Below are positions 18,115 to 27,714 of a stretch of 64,000 nucleotides of DNA, one piece after another; positions within the stretch are counted from its first letter, which is position 1; every line of letters starts with the position of its first letter. The stretch covers positions 2,852,001-2,916,000 of the forward strand of contig OY970200.1 in assembly GCA_963708235.1 (NCBI GenBank), given 5' to 3'. The position numbers and the translations under genes were made by a program. This DNA is from G963708235 sp963708235 (GTDB taxonomy: Bacteria > Actinomycetota > Acidimicrobiia > Spongiisociales > UBA5794). Under the pieces are notes generated by a model. The model ran no database searches and had not been told where the DNA came from. It was given only the letters and a program-made list of their open reading frames with translations.

Positions 18115-18294
18115 GACCGGGAGTGTACGAATCAGTTGCCACCGATCGGTCGTGGGCGCTGCGACTCACCGACCGCCGGTCGCCACGGGAGCAACGCAGA
18201 GATTTCGCAACGGCCACCCGGCGACGCATGGGGACGCCGACCCCGACAGGTCCGGTTGGTACGCTCGTCGGACGCCCACACGAGACGGAGCACC

Positions 18295-19932
18295 ATGACC
18301 TCGACCCCCGCCGCACCCTGGTGGATCGGCGCTGTCGGCTATGAGATCTACCCGCGGTCCTTCTCGGATTCGAACGGTGACGGGATGGGCGACCTGGAAG
18401 GCATCCGGCAGCGGCTCCCCTACCTGGCCGACCTCGGCGTCGATGCGGTGTGGATGACCCCCTTCTACCCCAGTCCCGGATTCGACCACGGTTACGACGT
18501 TGCGGACTACCGGAGCATCGACCCGATGTTCGGGACCCTCGACGACTTCGACCGCCTGGTGACCGACGCCCACGACCTCGATTTGCGGGTGATGGTCGAT
18601 CTGGTGCCCAATCACACGTCCTCGTCGCATCCGTGGTTCCGGGAGGCGCTGCAGGGCCGGGACAGCCCCACACGCGACTACTTCATCTGGCGCGACCCGG
18701 CACCCGACGGTGGACCCCCGAACAACTGGCTGAGCCACTTCGGCGGGCCGGCATGGACCCTGGACCCCGCCTCGGGTCAGTACTACTGCCACCTGTTCCT
18801 TCCCGAACAACCCGATCTGAACTGGACCAGCCCGGCGGTCGCCGACGAGTTCGACGAGATCCTGCGGTTCTGGTGCGAGCGTGGCGCCGACGGTTTCCGG
18901 ATCGATGTCGCCCACGGTCTGGTCAAGGACCCCAGGTTTCGGGACAACCCGCGGCTGTACGAACTCGACGACCCCGACCCGCAGGTGATGTTCCAGTCGT
19001 ACGAGCACCGCTACGACCTCGACCAGAACGGCAACACCGATGTCTTCCGACGTTGGAACCGGGTGGTGGAGCCGTACGGAGCGGTGCTGGTCGGCGAGAC
19101 CAATCTGGAGGATCCGGTGCGGATGGCCCGCTACCACGACGGCGGTGCCGCCCTCCACCGCACGCTGTATCTCGGCCCGGGTTGGCTGCGTTGGGATCCG
19201 CTGCGGCTCAGGGACGGGCTGCGGACGATGCACCTCGGCTCACCGGATTCGATCGCCTGGATCGTCGACAGCCACGACACCCCCCATTCGGTCACCCGGT
19301 TCGGGGGCGGCGCGGTGGGTGCCAGACGATCGCTGTGTGTGACCGCACTGATGATGGCGTTGGGCGGGATGCCTTTTCTCTATCAGGGCCAGGAGCTCGG
19401 GATCGGCGACGGGATCATCGACCCTGCCGACCTCGCCGACCCGATCTCGGTCCGCAATCCCGGCGCCACCACCGGCCGCGATGGCGCCCGCACCGCCATG
19501 CCCTGGAATGACGGCCCCGGCAACGGCTTCACCACCGCCGCCCACGCCTGGCTCCCGGCCGCCACCCGCTCGCCGGCCGAGACCGTCGCCGGGCAGCTCG
19601 CCGATCCGGGATCTGCGCTGCATCGCTACATCGAGCTGTTACGGATCCGTCGCTCGACCCCGGAACTGTGGACCGCCCCGGCGGAATGGATCGACACCGT
19701 CGACTCGCTGCTGGTCGCCATGCGGCGCGGGCCGATGATCGTCGCCGCCAATCTCGACGAGTACCCGGCGGCGTTGTCGCTCCCACCGGGGCACTGGATC
19801 CCGGTCTTCAGCAGTCAGCCGTCTGCCGACCACCCCGTCGGCGGCGGCGGCACGGGGAACCAGGCGGGTCAGCCGCTGACCGGCAGCACGGAGATACCCG
19901 CCGAGACCACGGTCATGATGCGCCACGCATGA
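18295..19932 (+). CDS. GH13 alpha-glucosidase / oligo-glucosidase
   Basis: A 545-residue alpha-amylase-family enzyme, cytoplasmic (no signal peptide), expected to release glucose from short alpha-glucosides. The four conserved regions are present: DLVPNHTSS (region I), GFRIDVAH with the nucleophile Asp (II), LVGETNL with the acid/base Glu (III) and DSHDTPHS with the third acid (IV). The calcium-like DSNGDGMGDLEGI motif near the start is typical of oligo-1,6- and alpha-glucosidases. The ATG at 18295 has GACGGAG nearby; longer in-frame extension upstream overlaps the divergent methylase gene. It converges on the MsiK-type ATPase gene, suggesting import followed by hydrolysis of oligosaccharides. 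Confidence 0.9.
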   Translation: MTSTPAAPWWIGAVGYEIYPRSFSDSNGDGMGDLEGIRQRLPYLADLGVDAVWMTPFYPSPGFDHGYDVADYRSIDPMFGTLDDFDRLVTDAHDLDLRVMVDLVPNHTSSSHPWFREALQGRDSPTRDYFIWRDPAPDGGPPNNWLSHFGGPAWTLDPASGQYYCHLFLPEQPDLNWTSPAVADEFDEILRFWCERGADGFRIDVAHGLVKDPRFRDNPRLYELDDPDPQVMFQSYEHRYDLDQNGNTDVFRRWNRVVEPYGAVLVGETNLEDPVRMARYHDGGAALHRTLYLGPGWLRWDPLRLRDGLRTMHLGSPDSIAWIVDSHDTPHSVTRFGGGAVGARRSLCVTALMMALGGMPFLYQGQELGIGDGIIDPADLADPISVRNPGATTGRDGARTAMPWNDGPGNGFTTAAHAWLPAATRSPAETVAGQLADPGSALHRYIELLRIRRSTPELWTAPAEWIDTVDSLLVAMRRGPMIVAANLDEYPAALSLPPGHWIPVFSSQPSADHPVGGGGTGNQAGQPLTGSTEIPAETTVMMRHA

Positions 19933-19961
19933 CGCCGTGACGCCGCCCTACCGGCGAGCGA

Positions 19962-21146
19962 TCACTGCCGAACGGCGAGACCGGTGGCGGGATCGAAGAA
20001 GTGGGCGTTGCGGAGATGGACCACGGCCTCGATGTCGTCGCCGGCGGACACGGAGCTGGCAGCGTCGAACCGTGAGGCGATGCGGGTGACATCGACCGAG
20101 ACCACATCCTCGGTGTCCTCGTCCAGATCGAGGGCGTCCTCGCTGTACACCGGCTTGGCATCGATCTCGAAATAGACCAGCCGCTCGAAGCCGAGCGCTT
20201 CGACGTTGGCGACCTTGCCCCGGATCCGCTGATCGTGGGGATGGTCGGGAACCAGCGCCGCATCCTCGAACTCTTTGGGTCGGATGCCGATGGTGACGTT
20301 GCGCCCGATGTAGTTGCGGAGTGCGGGACGCTTGTGGAAGACCTCGTCGGGGATGCGCAAGGTCTGCGAACCCAGCCGGATCGTGACCGCCTCACCCTCC
20401 TGGGTGAGTTGCCCGTCCATCAGGTTCATCGACGGAGACCCGATGAACGCCGCAACGAAGAGGTTGTCCGGTTCGTCGAACAGCACCTGCGGTGGATCGA
20501 CCTGTTGGAGAATGCCCCGGTTGATCACCGCAACCCGGTCGGCCATGGTCATGGCCTCCACCTGGTCGTGGGTGACATAGAAGGTGGTGACCCCGACGGC
20601 ACGCTGCAGGCTGGTGATCTGGGCCCTCATCTGAACCCGGAGCTTGGCGTCGAGGTTGGAGAGGGGCTCGTCGAGGAGGAAGACCTGGGGGCTGCGGACA
20701 ATGGCACGACCCATGGCGACACGTTGCCGCTGACCGCCGGAGAGCTGGGCGGGCTTGCGATCGATGATCTCGGTGAGTTCGAGCATCTTGGCCGCTTCAT
20801 TGACACGGGTGCGGATCTCGTCCTTGGGAAGCTTGGCCAGCTTCAGCGCAAAGCCGATGTTCTCCCCGACCGTCATGTGGGGATACAGCGCATAGTTCTG
20901 GAAGACCATGGCGATGTCGCGCGCCTTCGGCGGGATGTCGTTGACGACGTTGCCACCGATGTAGAGCTTGCCCGAGGAGATGTCCTCGAGCCCGGCAATC
21001 ATCCGCAACGTGGTGGACTTGCCACAACCCGACGGACCGACCATTACGAGGAACTCGCCCTCCGTGATCTCGAGGTTCAGATCAGTGACCGCTTTGAAGC
21101 CGTTCGGGTACGCCTTCTCGACATGATCGAAGACCACGCTTGCCAC
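19962..21146 (-). CDS. Multiple-sugar ABC importer ATPase (MsiK/UgpC/MalK type)
   Basis: A 394-residue CUT1-class ATP-binding subunit. Walker A is GPSGCGKST (about 38-46), the signature LSGGQRQRVAMGRA and Walker B VFLLDEPLSNLD follow, and THDQVEAM is the H-loop. A C-terminal regulatory TOBE region starts near residue 240 (VDPPQVLFDEPDNLFVAAFIGSPSMN). No permease or binding-protein gene is adjacent, so it probably serves several importers, as MsiK does in Streptomyces. GAAAGGAC lies upstream of the ATG at 21146. The gene is divergent from a two-component system. Confidence 0.92.
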   Translation of the reverse strand: MASVVFDHVEKAYPNGFKAVTDLNLEITEGEFLVMVGPSGCGKSTTLRMIAGLEDISSGKLYIGGNVVNDIPPKARDIAMVFQNYALYPHMTVGENIGFALKLAKLPKDEIRTRVNEAAKMLELTEIIDRKPAQLSGGQRQRVAMGRAIVRSPQVFLLDEPLSNLDAKLRVQMRAQITSLQRAVGVTTFYVTHDQVEAMTMADRVAVINRGILQQVDPPQVLFDEPDNLFVAAFIGSPSMNLMDGQLTQEGEAVTIRLGSQTLRIPDEVFHKRPALRNYIGRNVTIGIRPKEFEDAALVPDHPHDQRIRGKVANVEALGFERLVYFEIDAKPVYSEDALDLDEDTEDVVSVDVTRIASRFDAASSVSAGDDIEAVVHLRNAHFFDPATGLAVRQ

Positions 21147-21329
21147 AGCTACGTCCTTTCATCGACGCGAACGCCTCAACCGTACCCTCCCGCACCGACC
21201 TCTGCCACCGGTACACCGCACGGTTCGACGAGCAGGATGCGGAATCGGCGCCAACCCACCGGGAGGATGAGATCGGATCGTCCCTGCGGGGGATGCGACG
21301 GCGACACCAGGTCTCATACGATGGCGCCG

Positions 21330-22514
21330 ATGGACCGCAGCTTCGCCCGTTCCCGTCTTGGTTTCCTCGCCGACGCCGCCCTGGCGTTGGTCCTGTTCGG
21401 TCTTGCCATGGCGACGGTCCGCAGCGGCGAACTCTTCGGCGGGGAAACCTACAGCCGCCCGCACGACGGATGGCAGGTGGTGCTGATCGCCGTGCAGACG
21501 CTGCCATTGGCGGTACGGAGGGTATGGCCGGTGCCGGTGCTCGCCGTGATCTGTCTCGGATGGGGTATCGACCGTTCCTTCGACTACCCCGCCTCGCAGG
21601 CCGTACTGGCGCTCCCGGTCGCCTTCCACGCCGTCGGCTCCGAGTTGGACGGGCGGCGGGCGCTCCAGATCGGAGGACCGATCGCCGGCTTCCTCGTGAT
21701 GTTCACGGTGCTCGGCGCCGTCGAGTACGAGAGCGTCAGCGTCGCCGATGTGGCGATGATGGGGCTGATCACCTTCCTGCCGCTGGCGCTGGGACGCGAG
21801 GTCAGCGACCGTCGAACCCGCACCGCACAACTCGAACGCCACACGCGGGACCTGGAGCGCCGCCAGCACGAGCAGGCCCGCGATGCGGTGCGGGAGGAGC
21901 GAAGCCGGATCGCCCGCGAACTCCACGACGTGGTGGCGCACGAGATGACGGTGATGACGGTCCAGGCGGCGGCGGCGCGCCGCCTGGTCGACCGGGATCC
22001 CGACCAGGCCCGCGAGGCGCTGTCTGCGGTCGAGGCGGCGGGGCACGAGGCTCTCGACGAGATGCGGCGTCTGCTCGGCGTGTTGCGCACCAAGGCCACT
22101 GCGGAGGACACCGACCCGCAGCCCGGTCTCCACCGCCTCCCGGAGTTGACGGCACAGATGGTGGAGGCGGGACTCCCGGTCGAGGTGACCGTCGAGGGTC
22201 CGCCCCGGGATCTGCCGGTGGGTGTCGACCTCAACGTGTACCGGATCATCCAGGAGTCGCTGACCAACACCCTCAAACACGGCGGCCCCGGGGTCCGCGC
22301 CTGGGTGCGGATCATCTGGGCCAACGACCTCACCGTCGAGATCAGCGACGACGGACGTGGTGGCGCCGGCGACGCCCCCGGGAGCCAGTCGACCGGCCAC
22401 GGGCATCTCGGAATGCGGGAACGGGTCGCCCTCCTCGGCGGAGAGCTCCGCACCGGACCACGGTTCGGTGGCGGCTACCGGGTGTGGATGAACATCCCCC
22501 TGGAGACGAAGTGA
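21330..22514 (+). CDS. NarL-type sensor histidine kinase
   Basis: About 394 residues. The N-terminal part has several membrane helices, and a cytoplasmic HisKA_3 domain has the phospho-acceptor in ARELHDVVAH. The ATPase domain shows YRIIQESLTNTLKHG (N box), ISDDGRGG and HLGMRERVALLGGEL. It should autophosphorylate and pass the phosphate to the regulator encoded next; the signal is unknown. ATG 21330 is preferred to ATG 21321 because TACGAT (21317-21322) ends seven bases before it, a leaderless arrangement. Its stop overlaps the regulator start. Confidence 0.9.
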   Translation: MDRSFARSRLGFLADAALALVLFGLAMATVRSGELFGGETYSRPHDGWQVVLIAVQTLPLAVRRVWPVPVLAVICLGWGIDRSFDYPASQAVLALPVAFHAVGSELDGRRALQIGGPIAGFLVMFTVLGAVEYESVSVADVAMMGLITFLPLALGREVSDRRTRTAQLERHTRDLERRQHEQARDAVREERSRIARELHDVVAHEMTVMTVQAAAARRLVDRDPDQAREALSAVEAAGHEALDEMRRLLGVLRTKATAEDTDPQPGLHRLPELTAQMVEAGLPVEVTVEGPPRDLPVGVDLNVYRIIQESLTNTLKHGGPGVRAWVRIIWANDLTVEISDDGRGGAGDAPGSQSTGHGHLGMRERVALLGGELRTGPRFGGGYRVWMNIPLETK

Positions 22515-23179
22515 CGACACCGCTCCGGGTGCTCGTCGTCGACGACCAGCGACTGGTCCGCGCCGGGTTCGTGATGATCCTCGGTACCGAACCGGGGATC
22601 GAGGTCGTCGGGGAAGCCGTCGACGGCCGGGAAGCCGTCGAGATGGCGCACACCCGCCACCCCGACGTGATCCTGATGGACATCCGGATGCCGACGATGG
22701 ACGGGTTGGAGGCGACCCGGAGGATCCACGAGGAGATCGGTTCGCCGCCGCACATTCTCATCCTGACCACCTTCGACCTCGACGACTACGTGTACGAGGC
22801 GCTCCGCAGCGGCGCCAGCGGCTTCCTGCTCAAGGACACCCCGCCGGAAGACCTCATCGATGCGATCCGGATCGTCGCCAGGGGGGAGGCGCTGCTCGCC
22901 CCGTCGGTGACGAAGCGCCTCATCGAAGAGTTCGCCCGCCGCCCAGCCACCGTCCGGGCGGTCCCCGGCCTCGCCGACCTGACCGAGAGGGAGCGGGATG
23001 TGTTGCGACTGCTCGCCAAGGGGCTCTCCAATGCCGAGATCGCCAGCGGTCTGTACGTCAGCGAGACCACCGTCAAGACCCACGTCTCCCACGTGCTGAC
23101 CAAGCTCGCCGTACGCGACCGGGTGCAGGCGGTCGTCCTTGCCTACGAGTCCGGACTGGTGACGCCCGGCGACGGGTGA
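22511..23179 (+). CDS. NarL/LuxR-family response regulator
   Basis: A 222-residue regulator. The receiver domain has VVDDQ acidic pocket residues, the phospho-acceptor Asp in VILMDIRMP and the conserved Lys in GFLLKDTPPE. A helix-turn-helix follows (LTERERDVLRLLAKGLSNAEIA, then VSETTVKTHV). The GTG at 22511 overlaps the kinase stop (GTGA), so the pair is translationally coupled. The 24-base gap to convergent fdhD holds no terminator that I can see. Target genes are unknown. Confidence 0.93.
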   Translation: MTTPLRVLVVDDQRLVRAGFVMILGTEPGIEVVGEAVDGREAVEMAHTRHPDVILMDIRMPTMDGLEATRRIHEEIGSPPHILILTTFDLDDYVYEALRSGASGFLLKDTPPEDLIDAIRIVARGEALLAPSVTKRLIEEFARRPATVRAVPGLADLTERERDVLRLLAKGLSNAEIASGLYVSETTVKTHVSHVLTKLAVRDRVQAVVLAYESGLVTPGDG

Positions 23180-23203
23180 GCACCGGAACCACGTCGATCC
23201 GCA

Positions 23204-24094
23204 TCAACGGTCGGCAGGGCCACCCGGGCTGGACGGAAAACGCTCGGGATGGGTGTAGACGGTGGCACGACCCTGCCGGGTGAAGGCGACCAGGGTGACC
23301 CCGAGCCGATCGGCGGCGCTCACCGCCAGCGAAGACGGAGCGGACACGGCGACCACCATCCCGATGCCGGCGACCGCCGCCTTCTGCACGATCTCGAAGC
23401 TCGCCCGTCCCGACACCACCAGCAGGGTGTCGTCGAGGGGGAGCCGCCTGTGCATCGCCGCCCACCCCACCACCTTGTCGACGGCGTTGTGGCGTCCCAC
23501 GTCCTCGCGGACCACCTCGAGGTCTCCGGTCGCGTTCGACAGGCCGGCGGCGTGGACCCCACCGGTTTCGTCGAACAGCCGTTGACGGGTGCGGAGCCGA
23601 TCGGGCAACGCGGCGACCACAGCGGGGTCGACCGATCCGAGGCGTGGCGGATGGGGACAGGCCACCTCGACCGCCTCGATCGACGCCTTCCCGCAGACCC
23701 CGCAACTCGACGTGGTGTAGACGTTGCGTCGGTGACGATCGACGTCGACCGGCCCCCGGAGCCGCACCGCAACGACGTTGTACTCCTGCTCGTCGGCGGG
23801 CAGCCCGCAGTAGGCCACCGAATGGATGGTGTCGGTGTCGGTGACGATGCCCTCGGTGACCACGAAGCCGATGGTGAGCTCGAAATCGTGTCCCGGGGTG
23901 CGCATCGTCACCGCCAACGGCGCAACCGTATCGTCGGATGCGGCCACGGAACCGACCCTGATCTCGAGCGGTTCCTCGACGGCGACGGTGTCCATGCCAC
24001 TGCGGACCGAGCCGGTGGCGATCCGCCGGACCGGTACCCGTTGCGCCGATCCCGACCGGTGCGTGGCGTGACCCGGCGTTGATGAGGTGACCAT
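23204..24094 (-). CDS. fdhD: Formate dehydrogenase sulfurtransferase FdhD
   Basis: A 296-residue protein that passes sulfur to the molybdenum cofactor of formate dehydrogenase. The catalytic cysteine motif is visible as TSSCGVCGKAS, along with EEPLEIRV near the N-terminus, DVGRHNAVDKV and VSGRASFEIVQKA. No formate dehydrogenase gene is adjacent, so its client must lie elsewhere. ATG 24094 lies six bases after TACCCT (plus 24101-24106), which favours this start over longer in-frame GTG/ATG options upstream. Confidence 0.93.
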   Translation of the reverse strand: MVTSSTPGHATHRSGSAQRVPVRRIATGSVRSGMDTVAVEEPLEIRVGSVAASDDTVAPLAVTMRTPGHDFELTIGFVVTEGIVTDTDTIHSVAYCGLPADEQEYNVVAVRLRGPVDVDRHRRNVYTTSSCGVCGKASIEAVEVACPHPPRLGSVDPAVVAALPDRLRTRQRLFDETGGVHAAGLSNATGDLEVVREDVGRHNAVDKVVGWAAMHRRLPLDDTLLVVSGRASFEIVQKAAVAGIGMVVAVSAPSSLAVSAADRLGVTLVAFTRQGRATVYTHPERFPSSPGGPADR

Positions 24095-24325
24095 CCCCGT
24101 AGGGTAGGGAACCCACGACCCCCTTGACCTTGACGTAGCGTGATGGCCTACGGTCGAGGGCAACGCCACCGACACCTACCCGGGGAGGACCGAACCTCCA
24201 CCCAATCATCCTTACGGATGAGAGGAATCGAGCCGCCGGAACGACGACACCGGCGACGGTGCCGGATAGGTTGCAACAAGCTCGATATCGTCCACTTCGA
24301 TGCAGTCCCCCGAGAGGATGCCCCC

Positions 24326-25069
24326 ATGACGACCGCAACCCTGACCACCGACGCCGCCCGTATCGAACGCGGGACCAAGGTCTACGGAGACGGCCTCACC
24401 GAAGTCAGCGCACTCCGTAGTGTCGACGCCCGCTTCCCGCGCGGTCATTTCACCGCCATCATGGGACCTTCCGGTTCCGGGAAGTCGACCCTGCTCCACT
24501 GTCTCGCCGGTCTCGACACCCTCTCGGACGGCTCGGTCTACATCGGTGACGTCGAGCTGGGGCGTCTCAAGGACAAGGCACTCACCGAGCTGCGCCGCGA
24601 ACGGGTGGGTTTCATCTTCCAGGCGTTCAACCTGATCCCCACGCTCAACGCCGAAGAGAACGTTCTACTCCCGCTCTCCATCGCCGGGAAGAAGCCGGAC
24701 CGGGCATGGATGGACGAGGTGATCACCGCTCTCGGACTTGGCGACCGCCTCAACCACCGACCCGGGGAGCTCTCCGGTGGACAGCAGCAGCGGGTTGCCG
24801 CCGCACGGGCCCTGGTGTCGCGTCCCGAGATCGTGTTCGCCGACGAACCCAGCGGCAACCTCGACTCCAAGTCGGGCGCCGAGTTGCTCGACTTCATGCG
24901 GCGCGCCGTGCGCGAGTTCGGGCAGACCATCGTGATGGTCACCCATGACCCGATGTCGGCGAGCTATGCCGAGCGCATCCTGTTCCTCGACGACGGGCGC
25001 ATCGTCGACACCATGACCCAGCCCACGCCGGAGCGGGTGCTCGACCGCATGAAGAGTTTCGGAGCCTGA
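24326..25069 (+). CDS. MacB/LolD-type ABC exporter ATPase
   Basis: A 247-residue ATP-binding subunit. Walker A is GPSGSGKST, the Q loop is FQAFNLIPTL, the signature is LSGGQQQRVAAARAL, Walker B is IVFADEPSGNLD and the H-loop THDPMSAS. The AFNLIPTL...NVLLPL segment is characteristic of the MacB/LolD/FtsE-like group, which works with FtsX-type permeases. The ATG at 24326 has GAGAGGA upstream. The permease gene follows after two bases, so they form one operon. Substrate unknown; in Gram-positives these exporters often handle peptides or antibiotics. Confidence 0.92.
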   Translation: MTTATLTTDAARIERGTKVYGDGLTEVSALRSVDARFPRGHFTAIMGPSGSGKSTLLHCLAGLDTLSDGSVYIGDVELGRLKDKALTELRRERVGFIFQAFNLIPTLNAEENVLLPLSIAGKKPDRAWMDEVITALGLGDRLNHRPGELSGGQQQRVAAARALVSRPEIVFADEPSGNLDSKSGAELLDFMRRAVREFGQTIVMVTHDPMSASYAERILFLDDGRIVDTMTQPTPERVLDRMKSFGA

Positions 25070-25071
25070 GC

Positions 25072-27618
25072 ATGTTGAAAGCCGCCATCAAGAGCCTTCT
25101 CGCCCACAAGACACGGCTGGCACTGACCGCCCTGTCCGTGATCCTCGGCGTCGCCTTCGTCGCCGGGACCTTCATCTACACCGACACCACCAACGACGCC
25201 TTCGACGGGGTATTCGCCACCGCCTACGAGGGTGTCGACGTCTACGTCTCCGGAGAGAGCGAGTTCTCGATGGGTCAGGGTGTCTTCTTCGACGAGTCGG
25301 TGGCCGCCGATGTCGCCGCCGTTCCCGGGGTGGCCCGGGTCGACCCGGCGATCTTCGGGATGGGGGTTCAGATCCTCGATTCCGAAGGGGAGACCATCGG
25401 CGGCAACGGACCGCCGCAGATGGGAATCGGTGTCCCCAGCGAGGGCGACTCGGTGTCCACCGGAACCGTGCTGCGTGAGGGCCGGATACCGTCCGGTGCC
25501 GGCGAGGTCGCCATCGACGCCGGATCGGCCCGCACCGGCGAGTTCGTGATGGGTGACGAGATCGAGATCGTCACCCCGACCGCACCGGTGCAACGCTTCG
25601 AGCTGGTCGGGATCATCGGGTTCGGCGAGGTCGACAACCTGGCGGGGGCGACGTTCGCCGTCTTCGACCTGGTCACGGGTCAGGAACTGTTGGGCCGGCC
25701 CGGGATGATCAGCGAGATCAACATCGCCACCGAGCCCGGTGCCGACCTCGACGAGGTGATCGCCTCGGTGCAGTCGGTGCTCCCCGAGGGCGCCCGCGCC
25801 CAGTCGGCCCAGTCGGCTGCCGACGAGGCCGCCGCAGAGATCCAGGAGGCCCTTGGCTTCTTCGGGAAATTCCTGCTGGTGTTCGCCTTCATCGCCCTCT
25901 TCGTCGGCAGCTTCATCATCTACAACACCTTCCGGATCGTGATCACCCAGCGGATGCGGGAGCTTGCACTGATGCGGGCCATCGGTTCCACCCGGAGCCA
26001 GGTGGTCCGCACCGTGCTGCTCGAAGCCCTGCTGGTGGGTCTTGTCGCCTCGGCGATCGGGGTGGTGGCCGGGCTCGGTCTGGCCGTCGGTCTGCGGGCG
26101 GTGCTCGATGCGGTGGGGGTGGCGCTGCCGGCAGGTTCGTTGATCCTGGCGCCGCGGACCGTCGTCATCGGGCTCACCCTCGGGGTGGTGGTGACCACCC
26201 TGTCGGCACTGTTCCCGGCCATCGCCGCCTCGCGGGTTCCGCCGGTGGCGGCGATGCGGGCCGACGAGGTTGCACCGACGGAACGCTCGATGAGGATGCG
26301 CGCCATCGTCGGAGGTCTGGTGCTCGTTGCGGGTGCCGTACTCATCGTCAGCGGGCTCAACAACGACACCGGAAACACCACCGTGGCGCTCAGCTCGGTC
26401 GGCTTCGGGGCGTTGGTGATGATCCTCGGCGCCTACGCGCTCAGTGCGCTGGTGGCCCGCCCGGTGGCGGCCGTGATCGGCGCTCCGTTCGCCCGGCTGT
26501 TCGGTGTCTCGGGAAAACTGGCGCAGCGCAATGCGGGCCGGAGCCCCCGCCGCACCTCGGCGACCTCCGGCGCCATCATGGTGGGGATCGCCCTGATCGC
26601 CCTGGCGGCGATCATGTCGGCGTCGCTACAGGCCACCATCGACGACATCTTCTCGCAGGGTGTCGAGGCCGATGTGCTGGTGACCCCTGCCGAGCAGTTC
26701 GCCCTCTCCGGGTACACCCCCGAGCTTGCCGGACGGATCACCGAGCTTCCCGAGGTGGCGGCGATCACCAGGGTTCCGGTGGCGCCGGTGCTGATCGACG
26801 GCTCCGAGACGTTCCTCGGTGCACTCGACGACAACTTCGAGGAGTTCTTCCCCGTCGAGGTCGTCGAGGGGTCGGTCGAACTGGGTCCAGGCGTGGTGAT
26901 CGCCAGCGAGAGCGCCGCCACCGACAACGACCTTGTCGTCGGCGACCAGATCGACATGGTGTTCGAGGAGACCGGCACCCAGTCGTTCACGGTGGGCGGG
27001 GTGTTCACCAGCGACGCCATCGACGGCTTCGCCCTCGGGCGCAGCGAGTTCGAGACGAACTTCGCCGTCGAGACCGACAACCAGATCTACATCCAGCTCG
27101 TCGACGGCGTCACTCCGGAGGAGGGTCGCGATGCGGTCGCCGCCGTTGCGGAGGATGTCCCCTCGGCCAACGTCCAGACCGTCGACGAATGGGTGGACTC
27201 GATCGCCGATCAGGTCAACAGCCTGCTCGGGTTGATCACCGGGCTGCTGGGGATGACGGTGCTGGTCGCCCTGATCGGCGTCACCAACACCATGGCCCTG
27301 GCGGTCTACGAGCGGACCAGGGAAATCGGGTTGCTGCGGGCCGTCGGGCTGGGTCGGGTCCAGACCCGACGGATGATCCGGCTCGAGGCTTCGATCATCT
27401 CGGCGTTCGGCGCCATCCTCGGGGTCGGTCTCGGTCTGTTCTTCGGGTGGGCGGTTCTGCAGGCACTCGCCGACGAGGGATTCACATCGTTCGTGGTTCC
27501 GTGGGTCATGCTTGCGGTCTGGGTGACGGTGACCGCCCTCCTCGGAGTGCTCTTCGCCCTGTGGCCGGCGTGGCGGGCCTCGAAGCTCAACGTCCTGGAA
27601 GCCATCTCGTACGAGTAG
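25072..27618 (+). CDS. FtsX/MacB-type ABC exporter permease
   Basis: An 848-residue permease with the duplicated FtsX layout. TM1 is at about 15-36 (LALTALSVILGVAFVAGTF), followed by a large outside domain to about 255. Three helices come next, the first with FAFIALFVGSFIIYNTFRI. A spacer around the ARLFGVSGKLAQRNAGRSPRRT coupling region leads to a second outside domain and three C-terminal helices. The end WRASKLNVLEAISYE is the usual tail. It pairs with the ATPase just upstream. The stop is followed by a strong terminator. Confidence 0.92.
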   Translation: MLKAAIKSLLAHKTRLALTALSVILGVAFVAGTFIYTDTTNDAFDGVFATAYEGVDVYVSGESEFSMGQGVFFDESVAADVAAVPGVARVDPAIFGMGVQILDSEGETIGGNGPPQMGIGVPSEGDSVSTGTVLREGRIPSGAGEVAIDAGSARTGEFVMGDEIEIVTPTAPVQRFELVGIIGFGEVDNLAGATFAVFDLVTGQELLGRPGMISEINIATEPGADLDEVIASVQSVLPEGARAQSAQSAADEAAAEIQEALGFFGKFLLVFAFIALFVGSFIIYNTFRIVITQRMRELALMRAIGSTRSQVVRTVLLEALLVGLVASAIGVVAGLGLAVGLRAVLDAVGVALPAGSLILAPRTVVIGLTLGVVVTTLSALFPAIAASRVPPVAAMRADEVAPTERSMRMRAIVGGLVLVAGAVLIVSGLNNDTGNTTVALSSVGFGALVMILGAYALSALVARPVAAVIGAPFARLFGVSGKLAQRNAGRSPRRTSATSGAIMVGIALIALAAIMSASLQATIDDIFSQGVEADVLVTPAEQFALSGYTPELAGRITELPEVAAITRVPVAPVLIDGSETFLGALDDNFEEFFPVEVVEGSVELGPGVVIASESAATDNDLVVGDQIDMVFEETGTQSFTVGGVFTSDAIDGFALGRSEFETNFAVETDNQIYIQLVDGVTPEEGRDAVAAVAEDVPSANVQTVDEWVDSIADQVNSLLGLITGLLGMTVLVALIGVTNTMALAVYERTREIGLLRAVGLGRVQTRRMIRLEASIISAFGAILGVGLGLFFGWAVLQALADEGFTSFVVPWVMLAVWVTVTALLGVLFALWPAWRASKLNVLEAISYE

Positions 27619-27635
27619 CCCTGTTCCATCACGAC

Positions 27636-27677
27636 GACGGCGCCATCGGGAGGACGATCTCTTCCGGTGGCGCCGTC
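27636..27677 (+). terminator. Terminator after the ABC exporter operon
   Basis: GACGGCGCCA (27636-27645) pairs perfectly with TGGCGCCGTC (27668-27677), 18 bases after the permease stop. A second weaker pairing can form inside the loop. There is no T tract. Confidence 0.6.
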
Positions 27678-27714
27678 CCCGACGGTCGGACGAGGGTCGG
27701 TATCCTCGGCGACG